Source of the DNA: Sinorhizobium saheli
GTDB lineage: Bacteria; Pseudomonadota; Alphaproteobacteria; Rhizobiales; Rhizobiaceae
Reading direction: 5' to 3'
NCBI RefSeq assembly: GCF_001651875.1
Contig: NZ_LNQB01000072.1
Location: forward strand, 62,001-126,000
DNA length: 64,000 nucleotides
Shown here: positions 56,120-64,000 of the stretch, in pieces
How positions within the stretch are numbered: the first letter of the stretch is position 1
Layout: every line of letters starts with the position of its first letter
Translations under genes and position numbers: made by a program
Notes under the pieces: generated by a model
Seen by the model: only the letters and a program-made list of their open reading frames with translations
Databases searched by the model: none
Told to the model about the DNA's origin: nothing

Positions 56120-57172
56120 TCACAGCCACCGCGCCCGGCGGAAGAGCCTATAAAGGGTCGCGCACAGGGCGAAGATCACGGCCAGGACGACGAAATAGCC
56201 ATAACGGAACTTCAACTCCGGCATCTCGTCGAAGTTCATGCCGTAAATGCCGGCGATTGCCGTCGGAACCGCGAGAATTGCGGCCCAGGAGGCGAGCTTG
56301 CGCGATATTTCCGTCTGCTCCGACTGTCCGATCATCAGGCTCGCCTCGAAAGTGAAGGCGAGCACCTCGCGCAGCGCATCGAGGTCCTCCTGGACCCGCC
56401 GCACATGGTCGGTGACATCGCGGAACAAAGGCTGCATTGCCGCGTCCATGCCCGGCAGTTCGAGATGCTCGTGCCGTCGGCACACGTCGACCAGCGGAAC
56501 GACCGCATTGCGCAGGCGCAGCAGATTGCGGCGCATCATGTAGAGGCGCTCGATGTCCGTCTTGTCGAGCCGCGAGCGCAGCAGCCGGTCTTCCAGTTCC
56601 TCGACCTCGCCATGGATCGCTTCGAGCACCGGCATATAGTTGTCGACGATGAAATCGAGGATGGAATAGAGAATGTAGTTCTCGCCGTGCGCCAGGGCGG
56701 CCGGCGACGATTCGCATCGCTGTCTTACCGCCATGTAGGAGGTCGACGCACCGTGGCGAACGGAGACGACATAGCCGCGCCCGACGAAGAGATGGGTTTC
56801 GCCGAAGGCGATCTCGTCTCCGACCATGTGGGCGGTTCTCGCGACGACAAAGATGGCGTCACCGTAGATTTCGAGCTTCGGACGCTGGTGTGCCTTGCCG
56901 GCATCCTCGATCGCCAGATCGTGCAGATCGAACTCCCTTTGCACCTGCCGCAGGAGCTGCTCGTCCGGCTCATGCAGGCCGATCCAGATGACGACGTTCT
57001 CCTGGTTTCGCCATTCCCCCGCTTCTTCCACTTCGATATCGCGCAGGCGCCGCCCGTTCTGATAGACGGCGGCCGCCACGACCCCGCGGCGGCTGCGCGG
57101 CGCTGCCTGCTCGCCGGCGTCCATTAAATGCGGTGCAGCCGATTTGCCGTCCTTCATCCGCTCCAGCGCCAT
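56120..57172 (-). CDS. magnesium/cobalt transporter CorA family protein
   Basis: A 350-residue CorA-type channel. A long cytoplasmic N-terminal domain is followed by two C-terminal membrane helices (about residues 293-313 and 328-346); the selectivity motif GMN is in AGIYGMNFDEMPEL near residues 309-322. The second helix ends in basic residues (RLFRRARWL). It is convergent with radC, 25 bp apart, and divergent from sthA. Confidence 0.93.
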   Translation of the reverse strand: MALERMKDGKSAAPHLMDAGEQAAPRSRRGVVAAAVYQNGRRLRDIEVEEAGEWRNQENVVIWIGLHEPDEQLLRQVQREFDLHDLAIEDAGKAHQRPKLEIYGDAIFVVARTAHMVGDEIAFGETHLFVGRGYVVSVRHGASTSYMAVRQRCESSPAALAHGENYILYSILDFIVDNYMPVLEAIHGEVEELEDRLLRSRLDKTDIERLYMMRRNLLRLRNAVVPLVDVCRRHEHLELPGMDAAMQPLFRDVTDHVRRVQEDLDALREVLAFTFEASLMIGQSEQTEISRKLASWAAILAVPTAIAGIYGMNFDEMPELKFRYGYFVVLAVIFALCATLYRLFRRARWL

Positions 57173-57371
57173 CGGCAGGCATCCTCCACTTTGTCGCTGA
57201 ACTAGCAGCGGCTATTGTCCGAGAATCAACATAGCCGCATTTGCCCCTGGACGCATCCAGGACAGATCATTGCGGCATTGCACTTCATGAAATAGTGCGG
57301 TTGAAGGTATAGATGTGCTGCGCGAAGTCTGCCGCCTTCACCAACGGTCCTCGCGGTGTCAGGGGAAGTTC

Positions 57372-58775
57372 ATGAACCAATTCGATCTCATCGTCGTCGG
57401 CAGCGGTCCCGCCGGGCGCAGGGGCGCCATCCAGGCCGCAAAACTCGGCAAGAAGGTGCTCGTCATCGAGCAGGGAAAGCGCGTCGGGGGTGTCTCCGTC
57501 CACACCGGAACCATTCCGTCCAAGACGCTGCGCGAAACCGCGCTCAATCTTACCGGCTGGCGCGAGCGCGGCTTCTACGGCCGCTCCTATCGCGTGAAGC
57601 AGGAGATCAGCGCCGACGACCTGCGCCAGCGCCTGATCATCACGCTCAACCACGAAGTCGAGGTGCTGGAGCATCAATTTGCACGAAACCGCGTGCAGCA
57701 CGTCCGCGGCCGCGCGAGCTTCGTCGCTCCGACCACGCTCGAGGTCGCCAAGGATGACGGCGACAGCATGCTCGTCTCCGGCGAAAACATCCTGCTCGCG
57801 GTCGGAACGAAACCCTTTCGCCCGGACTACATCCCCTTTGACGGCAAGACCATCGTCGACAGCGACGAACTGCTCGAGATCCGGCAACTGCCGCGCTCGA
57901 TGGTGGTGATCGGCGCCGGCGTCATCGGGATCGAATATGCCACCATCTTCAGCGCGCTGGACACCCAGGTCACGGTCATCGATCCCAAGACGACGATGCT
58001 CGATTTCATCGATCGGGAGATCGTCGAGGATTTCAGCTATCAGCTGCGCGACCGCAGCATGAAGCTCAATCTCGGCCAGAAGGCGGAAAAGGTGGAGCGG
58101 CTCGACGACGGTAAGGTCGTGCTTACGCTCGACAACGGCCGCAAGATCACCACCGAGATGGTCCTCTATGCCGCGGGCCGCATGGGGGCGACGGACGCGC
58201 TCAATCTCCCCGCCGCAGGGCTTGAGGCGGACAGCAGGGGACGACTTCGGGTCAATCCCGAGACGTTCCAGACCGCGGTGGCGAACATCTATGCCGCCGG
58301 CGACGTCGTCGGCTTCCCGAGCCTGGCTTCAACATCGATGGAACAGGGACGTGTCGCTGCCCGCGTCGCCGTCGGTGCGATCGCCAAGGAGCCGCAGAAA
58401 TATTTCCCCTACGGCATTTATGCGGTGCCGGAAATCTCCACCTGCGGGCTTTCCGAAGAAGAGGTCAAGGAACGCGGCATTCCTTACGAATGCGGCATCG
58501 CCCGGTTCCGCGAGACATCGCGCGGGCACATCATGGGGCTCGACTCGGGCCTGTTGAAGATGATCTTTTCGTTGAGGACGAGGCGGCTCCTCGGCGTGCA
58601 TATCATCGGCGAAGGCGCGACCGAACTCGTGCATATCGGCCAGGCGGTGCTCAACCTGAAGGGGACCGTCGAATATTTCGTCGAGAACACCTTCAACTAC
58701 CCGACGCTTGCCGAGGCTTACAAGATCGCCGGGCTCGACGCCTGGAACCGTATGGGTGAGATCAAGGCGGACTGA
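57372..58775 (+). CDS. sthA: soluble pyridine nucleotide transhydrogenase
   Basis: SthA moves hydride between NADPH and NAD+. From the ATG at 57372 (AGGGGAAGTTC upstream) the product has 467 residues. The FAD motif VVGSGPAGRRGAIQAAKLG is near residues 8-26; the VHTGTIPSKTLRE segment near 45-57 has Thr/Ser where disulfide reductases have the redox cysteines, as expected for this enzyme. The NAD(P) motif VIGAGVIGIEYATIFSAL is near 180-197. A C-terminal dimerisation domain with FNYPTLAEAYKIA follows. Confidence 0.95.
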   Translation: MNQFDLIVVGSGPAGRRGAIQAAKLGKKVLVIEQGKRVGGVSVHTGTIPSKTLRETALNLTGWRERGFYGRSYRVKQEISADDLRQRLIITLNHEVEVLEHQFARNRVQHVRGRASFVAPTTLEVAKDDGDSMLVSGENILLAVGTKPFRPDYIPFDGKTIVDSDELLEIRQLPRSMVVIGAGVIGIEYATIFSALDTQVTVIDPKTTMLDFIDREIVEDFSYQLRDRSMKLNLGQKAEKVERLDDGKVVLTLDNGRKITTEMVLYAAGRMGATDALNLPAAGLEADSRGRLRVNPETFQTAVANIYAAGDVVGFPSLASTSMEQGRVAARVAVGAIAKEPQKYFPYGIYAVPEISTCGLSEEEVKERGIPYECGIARFRETSRGHIMGLDSGLLKMIFSLRTRRLLGVHIIGEGATELVHIGQAVLNLKGTVEYFVENTFNYPTLAEAYKIAGLDAWNRMGEIKAD

Positions 58776-58798
58776 GCGCACCAGGCTCTTCTCCGGGG

Positions 58799-58923
58799 TC
58801 CGCCCCCTGATCCGGCCTGCCGGCCACCTTCTCCCCGCAGACGGGGCGAAGCGGACTCGCGGCGCCGCCGGCGCAAAAATTCTTTCTCCCCGTATGACGC
58901 CCGCAAGCGGGGAGAGGGGCAGC
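58799..58923. repeat. CTCCCCG/CGGGGAG palindromic intergenic repeat
   Basis: Between sthA and tig: CACCTTCTCCCCGCAGACGG and, about 60 bp later, TTTCTCCCCGTATGACGCCC with AAGCGGGGAGAGGGGC. These CTCCCCG/CGGGGAG units with CTGCCGGC-type spacers are common repeats in rhizobia and relatives. There is one copy in this window. Confidence 0.5.
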
Positions 58924-58947
58924 GCCACAACGAACAAGCCGCCCAAC

Positions 58948-58973
58948 AAAAAGGCCGCCCGGAGGCGGCCTTT
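58948..58973 (-). terminator. terminator of tig
   Basis: A 10-bp perfect stem AAAGGCCGCC/GGCGGCCTTT with a 4-base loop, followed on the minus strand by TTTTTG, 21 bp after the tig stop. Confidence 0.9.
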
Positions 58974-58994
58974 GCATCGTTCGGTCGAAGCCGA

Positions 58995-60476
58995 TTACTC
59001 GGCGCTGTCGTCCGCCGCCTTCTTCTTGGCGGGAGCCTTCTTCTTCGGCGCGGCAGCCTCTTCGCCTTCGGCGGCTTCCGCCTTGGCAGCGGCCTTCTTC
59101 TTGGCGGCAGCCTTCTTGACCGGCTTCTCGTCGGTTTCGTCCTCAGCCATCAGTTCGTCCTTGGAGACCGTCTTGTCCGTGACGGCGACCTCGGTGAGCA
59201 GGTGATCGACGACCTTCTCTTCGAACAGCGGGGCGCGCAGCGAAGCGGCAGCGCCGGGGGTGTTCTTGAAATAGTCGAAGATCTGCTTTTCCTGGCCCGG
59301 GAACTGGCGGAGCTGCTCGAACAGCGAACGCTGCATTTCCTCATCGCTCACCTGGACGCCGGCCTTCTCGCCGATTTCGGAGAGGACGAGGCCGAGGCGG
59401 ACGCGGCGCTCGGCGAGCTTGCGATACTCGGCGCGGGCTTCCTCTTCCGTCGTCTCTTCGTCGGCGAACGTCTTGCCGGCCTGCTCGAGGTCGGTGTTGA
59501 TCTGGCGCCAGATGTTGTTGAACTCGGCGTCGACGAGGCGCTCGGGGGTCTCGAACTTGTAGAGCTCGTCGAGCTGGTCGAGCAGCTGGCGCTTGACCTT
59601 CTGGCGTGTGACCGAGCCGTACTGGCTCTCGATCTGGCCGCGGACGATCTCCTTCAGCTTGTCCACGGATTCGAGGCCGAGCTTCGTTGCCAGTTCGTCG
59701 TTGATCTCGATCGCGGCGGCGGCAGCGACATCCTTCACGGTGATGTCGAAGGTCGCTTCCTTGCCGGCGAGGTTGGCAGCCGGATAGTCGGCCGGGAACG
59801 TCACCGTGATGGTCTTCTCATCGCCCGCCTTCACGCCGACGAGCTGCTCCTCGAAGCCCGGAATGAAGCGGTTGGAGCCAAGCACGAGCTCGGCGTCTTC
59901 ATCCTTGCCGCCGTCGAAGGCGACGCCGTCGACCTTGCCGAGATAGTCGATCGTGACGCGATCGCCGTTCTCGGCCTTGCCCTTCTTCGATTCGTAGGTG
60001 CGGGCGCTCTCAGCGATGCGCAGGATCTGCTCGTTGACTTCCTCGTCGCCGATGTCAACGACTTCGCGCGTCACCTTGATGCCGCTCACGTCCTTGAGTT
60101 CGATCGCCGGGATGATCTCGTAGGCAACGGTGAATTCGAAGTCGGCTTCGGCTTTCAGGATCTTGTCGGCTTCCGACTCGTCCTCGGTCATCGCGATTTC
60201 CGGCTGGGTGGCCGACTTCTCGCCGCGGCTCGTCAGGATCTCGGTCGGCTTCTCGCGAACAATCTCGTTGACGAGATCGGCCATGATCGACTTGCCGTAA
60301 ACCTTTTTCAGATGCGCGACCGGCACCTTGCCGGGACGGAAGCCGTTGATGCGAACCCGATCCTTCACCTCGGCCAGACGCTCGTTCATCCGAGCTTCCA
60401 TTTCGGTGGCCGGAATGACGACCTTGAGTTCCCGCTTCAGCCCTTGAGCGAGCGTTTCGATAACCTGCATGTTCAA
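58995..60476 (-). CDS. tig: trigger factor
   Basis: Trigger factor is the ribosome-bound chaperone and PPIase. The 493-residue protein has the ribosome-binding N-terminal domain with the FRPGKVP signature ([18 protein letters not shown] near residues 43-60), the FKBP-like PPIase domain ([17 protein letters not shown] near 155-171), and a long helical C-terminal domain. The last 50 residues are a Lys/Ala-rich tail ([18 protein letters not shown]), common in alphaproteobacterial Tig. The second ATG at 60470 is an equally good start. Confidence 0.97.
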   Translation of the reverse strand: MNMQVIETLAQGLKRELKVVIPATEMEARMNERLAEVKDRVRINGFRPGKVPVAHLKKVYGKSIMADLVNEIVREKPTEILTSRGEKSATQPEIAMTEDESEADKILKAEADFEFTVAYEIIPAIELKDVSGIKVTREVVDIGDEEVNEQILRIAESARTYESKKGKAENGDRVTIDYLGKVDGVAFDGGKDEDAELVLGSNRFIPGFEEQLVGVKAGDEKTITVTFPADYPAANLAGKEATFDITVKDVAAAAAIEINDELATKLGLESVDKLKEIVRGQIESQYGSVTRQKVKRQLLDQLDELYKFETPERLVDAEFNNIWRQINTDLEQAGKTFADEETTEEEARAEYRKLAERRVRLGLVLSEIGEKAGVQVSDEEMQRSLFEQLRQFPGQEKQIFDYFKNTPGAAASLRAPLFEEKVVDHLLTEVAVTDKTVSKDELMAEDETDEKPVKKAAAKKKAAAKAEAAEGEEAAAPKKKAPAKKKAADDSAE

Positions 60477-60646
60477 ACCTTCATTTCACGTTGACAGTGC
60501 TCTTCCCCTGGTGAGGCTTGGCGAGCACGTGAGCCGATCCATTTGCCGGGAGTGGCTTTACGCAATTCCAACCGCTTTGCAAGCAAAATGGCACCCCGCC
60601 TGCCCTTCTCGCCGTCGAATATCGACGCATGGCCGCGATATCGTCC

Positions 60647-60731
<85 letters not shown>

Positions 60732-61147
60732 GTTCAGACGATCGCACCGCCCAATCGCATTCCTGCAAGACCAAATCAGCGGAATGCCGCGGATATTCTG
60801 GACGTGCGAAGGGTACAGGGCTTCCCGAGCGCGGCGTCTCTATATCATCCGTTTTCGCCGGATCAAAGGGAAAATGCACACTGCAGCGGCACCATTGCCG
60901 CCCATATCGGGACCGTAAGATCCGATACCGGCAAGATAATGATGATCGTCCCGGCGCGGACCGCAACTCGCTCCCAGCGCATGCGCCACCCCTGAAATAC
61001 TGCGGGGAATTGCACGATCCGCATATCTTCCATGTCGATATTGCACTGCACAAACAAAGTTGCCGCCAGTATATTCAAGACATCGAAGGCGACCGCAGTC
61101 ACAAGTGAAGCGGAAGCCCGCGACCCGAGCATGCAGCTCGACGGAAT
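60732..61147. other. intergenic region between tRNA-Leu and the first sRNA
   Basis: No gene is supported. ORFs here on both strands are overlapping, lack ribosome binding sites and, on the minus strand, would run antisense through the sRNA. Confidence 0.5.
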
Positions 61148-61271
61148 TCGAAGCAGCGGAACTCCTCCTCCCATCGCCGCTTCGATAGGATTGGCAGCAC
61201 TCCTCCTCCCGGTTGCCAATCGCTCTTGTGACGCCCGCCGGACCTCCTCCCCCGGCGGGCGTTATTCTTTT
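61148..61271 (+). ncRNA. alpha-r14-type sRNA with three anti-Shine-Dalgarno loops (NfeR1/Smr14C type), copy 1
   Basis: Three consecutive hairpins each expose a CTCCTCC motif in the loop: GAAGCAGCG/CGCCGCTTC, GATTGGCA/TTGCCAATC, and the terminator stem ACGCCCGCCGG/CCGGCGGGCGT (61231-61241 with 61252-61262) followed by TATTCTTTT. The loops can pair with Shine-Dalgarno sequences, so it likely represses translation of many mRNAs, probably with Hfq. As I recall, the alpha-r14 sRNAs (NfeR1 in S. meliloti) have this plan and lie near tig. Start coordinate is estimated from structure. Confidence 0.8.
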
Positions 61272-61427
61272 CCCGACAACGTCTTGCGCCGCACGCATGA
61301 TTTCGCCTTCTGCACGGTATCAGGTGCCTTTTGGCGCCGCATCAACGAGCCATGCAAGAAAGGCATAGTTGTCATTCAACGGCAGCCCTAGGCAAATCCG
61401 GTCGTCCACCCTATCTATCGATCATCG

Positions 61428-61549
61428 GTCGGGCAGCGCACTCCTCCTCCCAGCGCTCCCGATCCGGATTGGCGACACTCCTCCTCCTAGTTGCCAATCA
61501 GAACAAGCGACGCCCGCCGGACCTCCTCCCCCGGCGGGCGTCGTCTTTT
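61428..61549 (+). ncRNA. alpha-r14-type sRNA with three anti-Shine-Dalgarno loops, copy 2 (tandem)
   Basis: A second copy about 155 bp after the first, with the same plan: CGGGCAGCGC/GCGCTCCCG, GATTGGC/GCCAATC, and the terminator GACGCCCGCCGG/CCGGCGGGCGTC (61509-61520 with 61531-61542) followed by GTCTTTTG. The first and third loops keep CTCCTCCC; the second reads CTCCTCCTAG. The terminator core is the same as in copy 1, while the 5' hairpin arms differ, suggesting that paralogues have diverged except in the loops. Confidence 0.8.
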
Positions 61550-61788
61550 GCAAGGTCCACCTGTCTCTCGCTCGATTATGACGCTCATGGCGGCCGGTGC
61601 CGGGCGGCACCGGCGCGGCTGCTCAAGGGCAGGTTAAAGGGAGCAAAAAGGCTTGCAGGCCATGCATGGGTGCGATGCAGCATTGTCTCTGTAACGGGCC
61701 GTCAGATCGATTATATTCCAGACCATAAGATGACGGCCAGCAAGAGAGACAGAGCGCTGGCAAACGAACCTAGGAAAGGCATAGGATC

Positions 61789-61932
61789 ATGAACCTCGCA
61801 CGTTCTTTCAACAACTGGCGCAAGTATCGTCAGACCTGCAGCGAACTCGGCCGCATGAGCGACCGCGAACTGAGCGACCTCGGCATCGGCCGCGGCGACA
61901 TTCCCTACGTTGCTCGCCAGGCGATCAAGTAA
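61789..61932 (+). CDS. DUF1127 domain protein
   Basis: A 47-residue arginine-rich small protein (MNLARSFNNWRKYRQTCSEL, then GRMSDRELSDLGIGRGDIPY), with TAGGATC upstream. The LSDRELxDIGIxRxDI-type pattern is the DUF1127 motif. Such proteins in Agrobacterium and relatives influence phosphate and carbon metabolism through RNA turnover; a role here is inference. It ends in a clear terminator. Confidence 0.92.
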   Translation: MNLARSFNNWRKYRQTCSELGRMSDRELSDLGIGRGDIPYVARQAIK

Positions 61933-61966
61933 GCGTCACGCTTCGCCAAAACGACAGTTTCCCGAA

Positions 61967-61999
61967 AACGCCCTCCGGCTCGGCCGGCGGGCGTTTTTC
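61967..61999 (+). terminator. terminator after the first DUF1127 gene
   Basis: AACGCCC/GGGCGTT stem with an inner CCGG/CCGG hairpin, followed by TTTTTC, 35 bp after the stop. Confidence 0.85.
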
Positions 62000-62377
62000 T
62001 TTGCTCACGTAACAGAATAAGTGCCGGAGACACGGCAACGTTTCGCACGTGCGAAATGGCTCCAGCGTGGTTTTCTGCCGATGGCCCTACGCTCCCGATG
62101 AGCACCCGCCCGGGGCGATGGCCGCATCTCGCCAGGTGTTGGAAAAGGCCCGTCGGCACAATGCGTTGACCGCAGCCCGGCGCATCCGATCCTATGTCGA
62201 TGCATGGTGCATTTTCGAGCGTGGGCGCTTCGCTGCTCAGGAAACCGGCGATGCAGTGCACAAATGCATAGCAGATGCATTTTCTTTGCACTCCATCCTC
62301 CAATTAGACAAGCGTATAAGAACCTCAACGACGCAGACAAAACACCGTCGCGACACATTGATCTCGAGGAAAAGACC
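62000..62377. other. intergenic region with a nested inverted repeat
   Basis: A 378-bp gap before the second DUF1127 gene. Only the nested inverted repeat at 62255-62292 stands out. Confidence 0.5.
62255..62292. promoter_or_regulatory. nested inverted repeat upstream of the second DUF1127 gene
   Basis: Outer arms AGTGCA (62255-62260) and TGCACT (62287-62292) enclose inner arms AAATGCAT (62262-62269) and ATGCATTT (62275-62282). Located 86 bp before the ATG. It could be a regulator-binding site or a leader hairpin; no known consensus recognised. Confidence 0.45.
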
Positions 62378-62521
62378 ATGAACCCGATTCGCATTGCAAA
62401 AAGCTGGATCAACTACCGCCGCACCGTTGCCGAGCTCGGCAGCCTGTCGAACCACACCCTGAGCGATATCGGCATCACCCGCTACGATATCCGCAACATC
62501 GCGGCCCGCTCCTTCCGCTAA
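62378..62521 (+). CDS. DUF1127 domain protein
   Basis: A 47-residue protein (MNPIRIAKSWINYRRTVAEL, then GSLSNHTLSDIGITRYDIRN), with GAGGAAAAGACC before its ATG. It is clearly paralogous to the one at 61789: same length and the same LSDIGI core. It has its own terminator, so the two are separate transcription units. Confidence 0.92.
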   Translation: MNPIRIAKSWINYRRTVAELGSLSNHTLSDIGITRYDIRNIAARSFR

Positions 62522-62549
62522 TCGGAACGAGCATCGCAGACCTCCTAAG

Positions 62550-62575
62550 ACGGCGCCCTCGGGCGCCGTTTTCGT
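62550..62575 (+). terminator. terminator after the second DUF1127 gene
   Basis: A 9-bp perfect stem ACGGCGCCC/GGGCGCCGT with a 2-base loop, then TTTTCGTTTC. Confidence 0.85.
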
Positions 62576-62614
62576 TTCTTGGAAGCGCGGGACGGCTGTG
62601 GTAGGAAGCCGCGC

Positions 62615-64000
62615 ATGAACACGAAGACTTCTTCCTCCTATTCGCCCATCCATGTCATCGGCGGCGGCCTGGCCGGTTCCGAAGCCGCCTGGCAGATCGC
62701 CGAAGCGGGCGTGCCGGTCATCCTGCATGAGATGCGCGGCGTACGGGGCACGGATGCCCACAAGACCGACGGCCTCGCCGAACTCGTGTGCTCCAACTCC
62801 TTCCGCTCGGACGACGCGACGAGCAACGCCGTCGGCGTGCTCCATGCGGAAATGCGCCTTGCGGGCTCGCTGATCATGCACTGCGCCGATCGCAACCAGG
62901 TACCCGCGGGCGGCGCGCTTGCCGTCGACCGCGACGGTTTCTCCGACGCCGTCAGTGCCGCAATCGAGAGCCACCCGCTGATCACCGTCCTGCGCGAAGA
63001 AGTGCGCGGCCTGCCGCCGAAGGAGTGGGATCTCGCCATCATCGCGACAGGCCCGCTGACGGCCCCCGATCTCGCCGAAGCGATCCGGCGGGAGACCGGT
63101 GCCGATGCGCTCGCCTTCTTCGATGCGATCGCGCCGATCGTCTACGCCGACACGATCGACATGGATATCTGCTGGCACCAGTCGCGCTACGACAAGGTCG
63201 GCCCCGGCGGCACCGGCAAGGACTATATCAATTGCCCGCTGACGGAAGAAGAGTACAACGCCTTCGTCGACGCGCTTATCGCCGGCGACAAGACGGGCTT
63301 CAAGGAATGGGAAGGCACGCCCTATTTCGACGGCTGCCTGCCGATCGAGGTCATGGCGGAACGCGGGCGTGAGACCTTGCGGCATGGGCCGATGAAGCCG
63401 ATGGGGCTCACCAATGCCCATAACCCTGCGGTCAAGCCCTATGCGGTCGTACAACTGCGCCAGGACAATGCGCTCGGCACGCTCTACAACATGGTCGGTT
63501 TCCAGACGAAGCTGAAATATGGGGCGCAGGCAGAAATCTTCCGGATGATCCCGGGCCTCGAGAAAGCCGAGTTCGCAAGGCTCGGCGGGCTGCACCGCAA
63601 TACCTACATCAACTCGCCCACCCTGCTCGATCAATCGCTGACGCTCAAGTCGCGGCCGGGCCTGCGCTTCGCCGGCCAGATCACCGGCTGCGAGGGCTAT
63701 GTCGAAAGCGCCAGCATCGGGCTCCTGGCCGGCCGCTTCGCAGCGGCCGAGCGCAAGGGCGAAACGCCCTCCCCGCCGCCCGTCACCACGGCATTCGGCG
63801 CCCTGCTCAACCATATCACCGGCGGCCATATCGTCTCCGATGACGAGCCGGGCAAGCGGTCGTTCCAGCCGATGAACGTCAATTTCGGCCTGTTCCCGCC
63901 GCTGGAGCCCGGCGCGCTTACGAGACCGGACGGCGCCAAGCGCTTCCGCGGCAAGGAGAAGGCGCTCGCCAAGAAGCAGGCGACGGCATCGCGAGCCCTA
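62615..64000 (+). CDS. trmFO: methylenetetrahydrofolate-tRNA-(uracil-5-)-methyltransferase TrmFO (3' end outside window)
   Basis: TrmFO uses methylene-tetrahydrofolate and FADH2 to make ribothymidine 54 in tRNA. The frame is open from the ATG at 62615 to the window edge, 462 codons, close to the full length of about 470-480. The FAD motif [19 protein letters not shown] is at residues 12-30; [19 protein letters not shown] near 49-67 and [20 protein letters not shown] near 287-306 are TrmFO signatures. It starts 40 bp after the DUF1127 terminator. Confidence 0.96.
   Translation, partial: MNTKTSSSYSPIHVIGGGLAGSEAAWQIAEAGVPVILHEMRGVRGTDAHKTDGLAELVCSNSFRSDDATSNAVGVLHAEMRLAGSLIMHCADRNQVPAGGALAVDRDGFSDAVSAAIESHPLITVLREEVRGLPPKEWDLAIIATGPLTAPDLAEAIRRETGADALAFFDAIAPIVYADTIDMDICWHQSRYDKVGPGGTGKDYINCPLTEEEYNAFVDALIAGDKTGFKEWEGTPYFDGCLPIEVMAERGRETLRHGPMKPMGLTNAHNPAVKPYAVVQLRQDNALGTLYNMVGFQTKLKYGAQAEIFRMIPGLEKAEFARLGGLHRNTYINSPTLLDQSLTLKSRPGLRFAGQITGCEGYVESASIGLLAGRFAAAERKGETPSPPPVTTAFGALLNHITGGHIVSDDEPGKRSFQPMNVNFGLFPPLEPGALTRPDGAKRFRGKEKALAKKQATASRAL

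Noticed and set aside
57372-58775. Missing redox-active cysteines in the pyridine nucleotide-disulfide family protein
   Set aside because: Their replacement in the GTIPSKTLRE segment is the normal state of SthA, not a defect.
60863-61219. 118-codon minus-strand frame with hydrophobic stretches
   Set aside because: It runs antisense through sRNA copy 1 and has no ribosome binding site; the hydrophobicity is explained by composition.

Overview
The window looks like a chromosomal segment of an alphaproteobacterium of the Rhizobiaceae, most likely Sinorhizobium/Ensifer. This rests on high-GC genes with rhizobial-type proteins, a phosphatidylcholine synthase (Pcs), a class-I PHB synthase, several DUF1127 mini-proteins, a tandem pair of sRNAs with anti-Shine-Dalgarno loops next to tig (as I recall for the rhizobial alpha-r14/NfeR1 locus), and palindromic intergenic repeats of the rhizobial kind. 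The assignment comes from recognition of families; no database search was run. No phage, IS element, plasmid backbone or CRISPR array is visible.

Layout. 1-8.4 kb: 3' part of recG, then a minus-strand block DUF502 / GNAT / glmS / glmU (amino-sugar and UDP-GlcNAc synthesis) and a Na/Pi cotransporter-like protein. 8.7-14.2 kb: a tightly packed plus-strand operon ppiD-like / trpD / trpC / moaC / moeA (protein folding, tryptophan, molybdenum cofactor). 14.3-22.5 kb, minus strand: CorC-type CBS protein, a FadR/GntR regulator, a four-gene BMP-type (nucleoside-like) ABC importer and a quinone oxidoreductase. 22.5-26.5 kb: pcs, a UbiH-type hydroxylase, an AEC carrier and CcdA. 26.7-36.6 kb: a loose region with five tRNAs, small envelope or stress proteins (two behind EcfG/RpoE2-type promoters), a broken DUF1127 gene, a GlxA-type regulator, an Omp25/31-like porin, an NDUFS4-like subunit, a double cold-shock protein, gloA and an M15-type peptidase lipoprotein.

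36.9-44.2 kb is a self-contained carbohydrate uptake locus: a UgpC/MsmX-type ATPase diverges from a Tat-exported binding protein, two permeases, a LacI regulator, a vestigial FucU/RbsD-like fragment and a ribokinase-family kinase. The divergent promoter region carries two LacI-type palindromes, one of them a perfect 32-bp palindrome. 44.3-46.6 kb holds an orphan SIR2-domain protein, two tRNA-Glu genes, a small lipoprotein and a small orphan ORF. 46.8-60.5 kb is housekeeping: recJ, hom, an aminotransferase, a SHOCT lipoprotein, phaC, sfsA, map, radC, a CorA transporter, sthA and tig. 60.6-64 kb: tRNA-Leu, two tandem sRNAs, two DUF1127 genes and the start of trmFO, which runs off the window.

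Most noteworthy: the tandem sRNAs with three CTCCTCC loops each; the orphan SIR2 protein; the dual operators and degenerate mutarotase in the sugar locus; an intergenic repeat inserted between a tRNA-Glu gene and its promoter; and a DUF1127 gene broken by one extra T whose restored frame would end in a TGATG overlap with the next gene.
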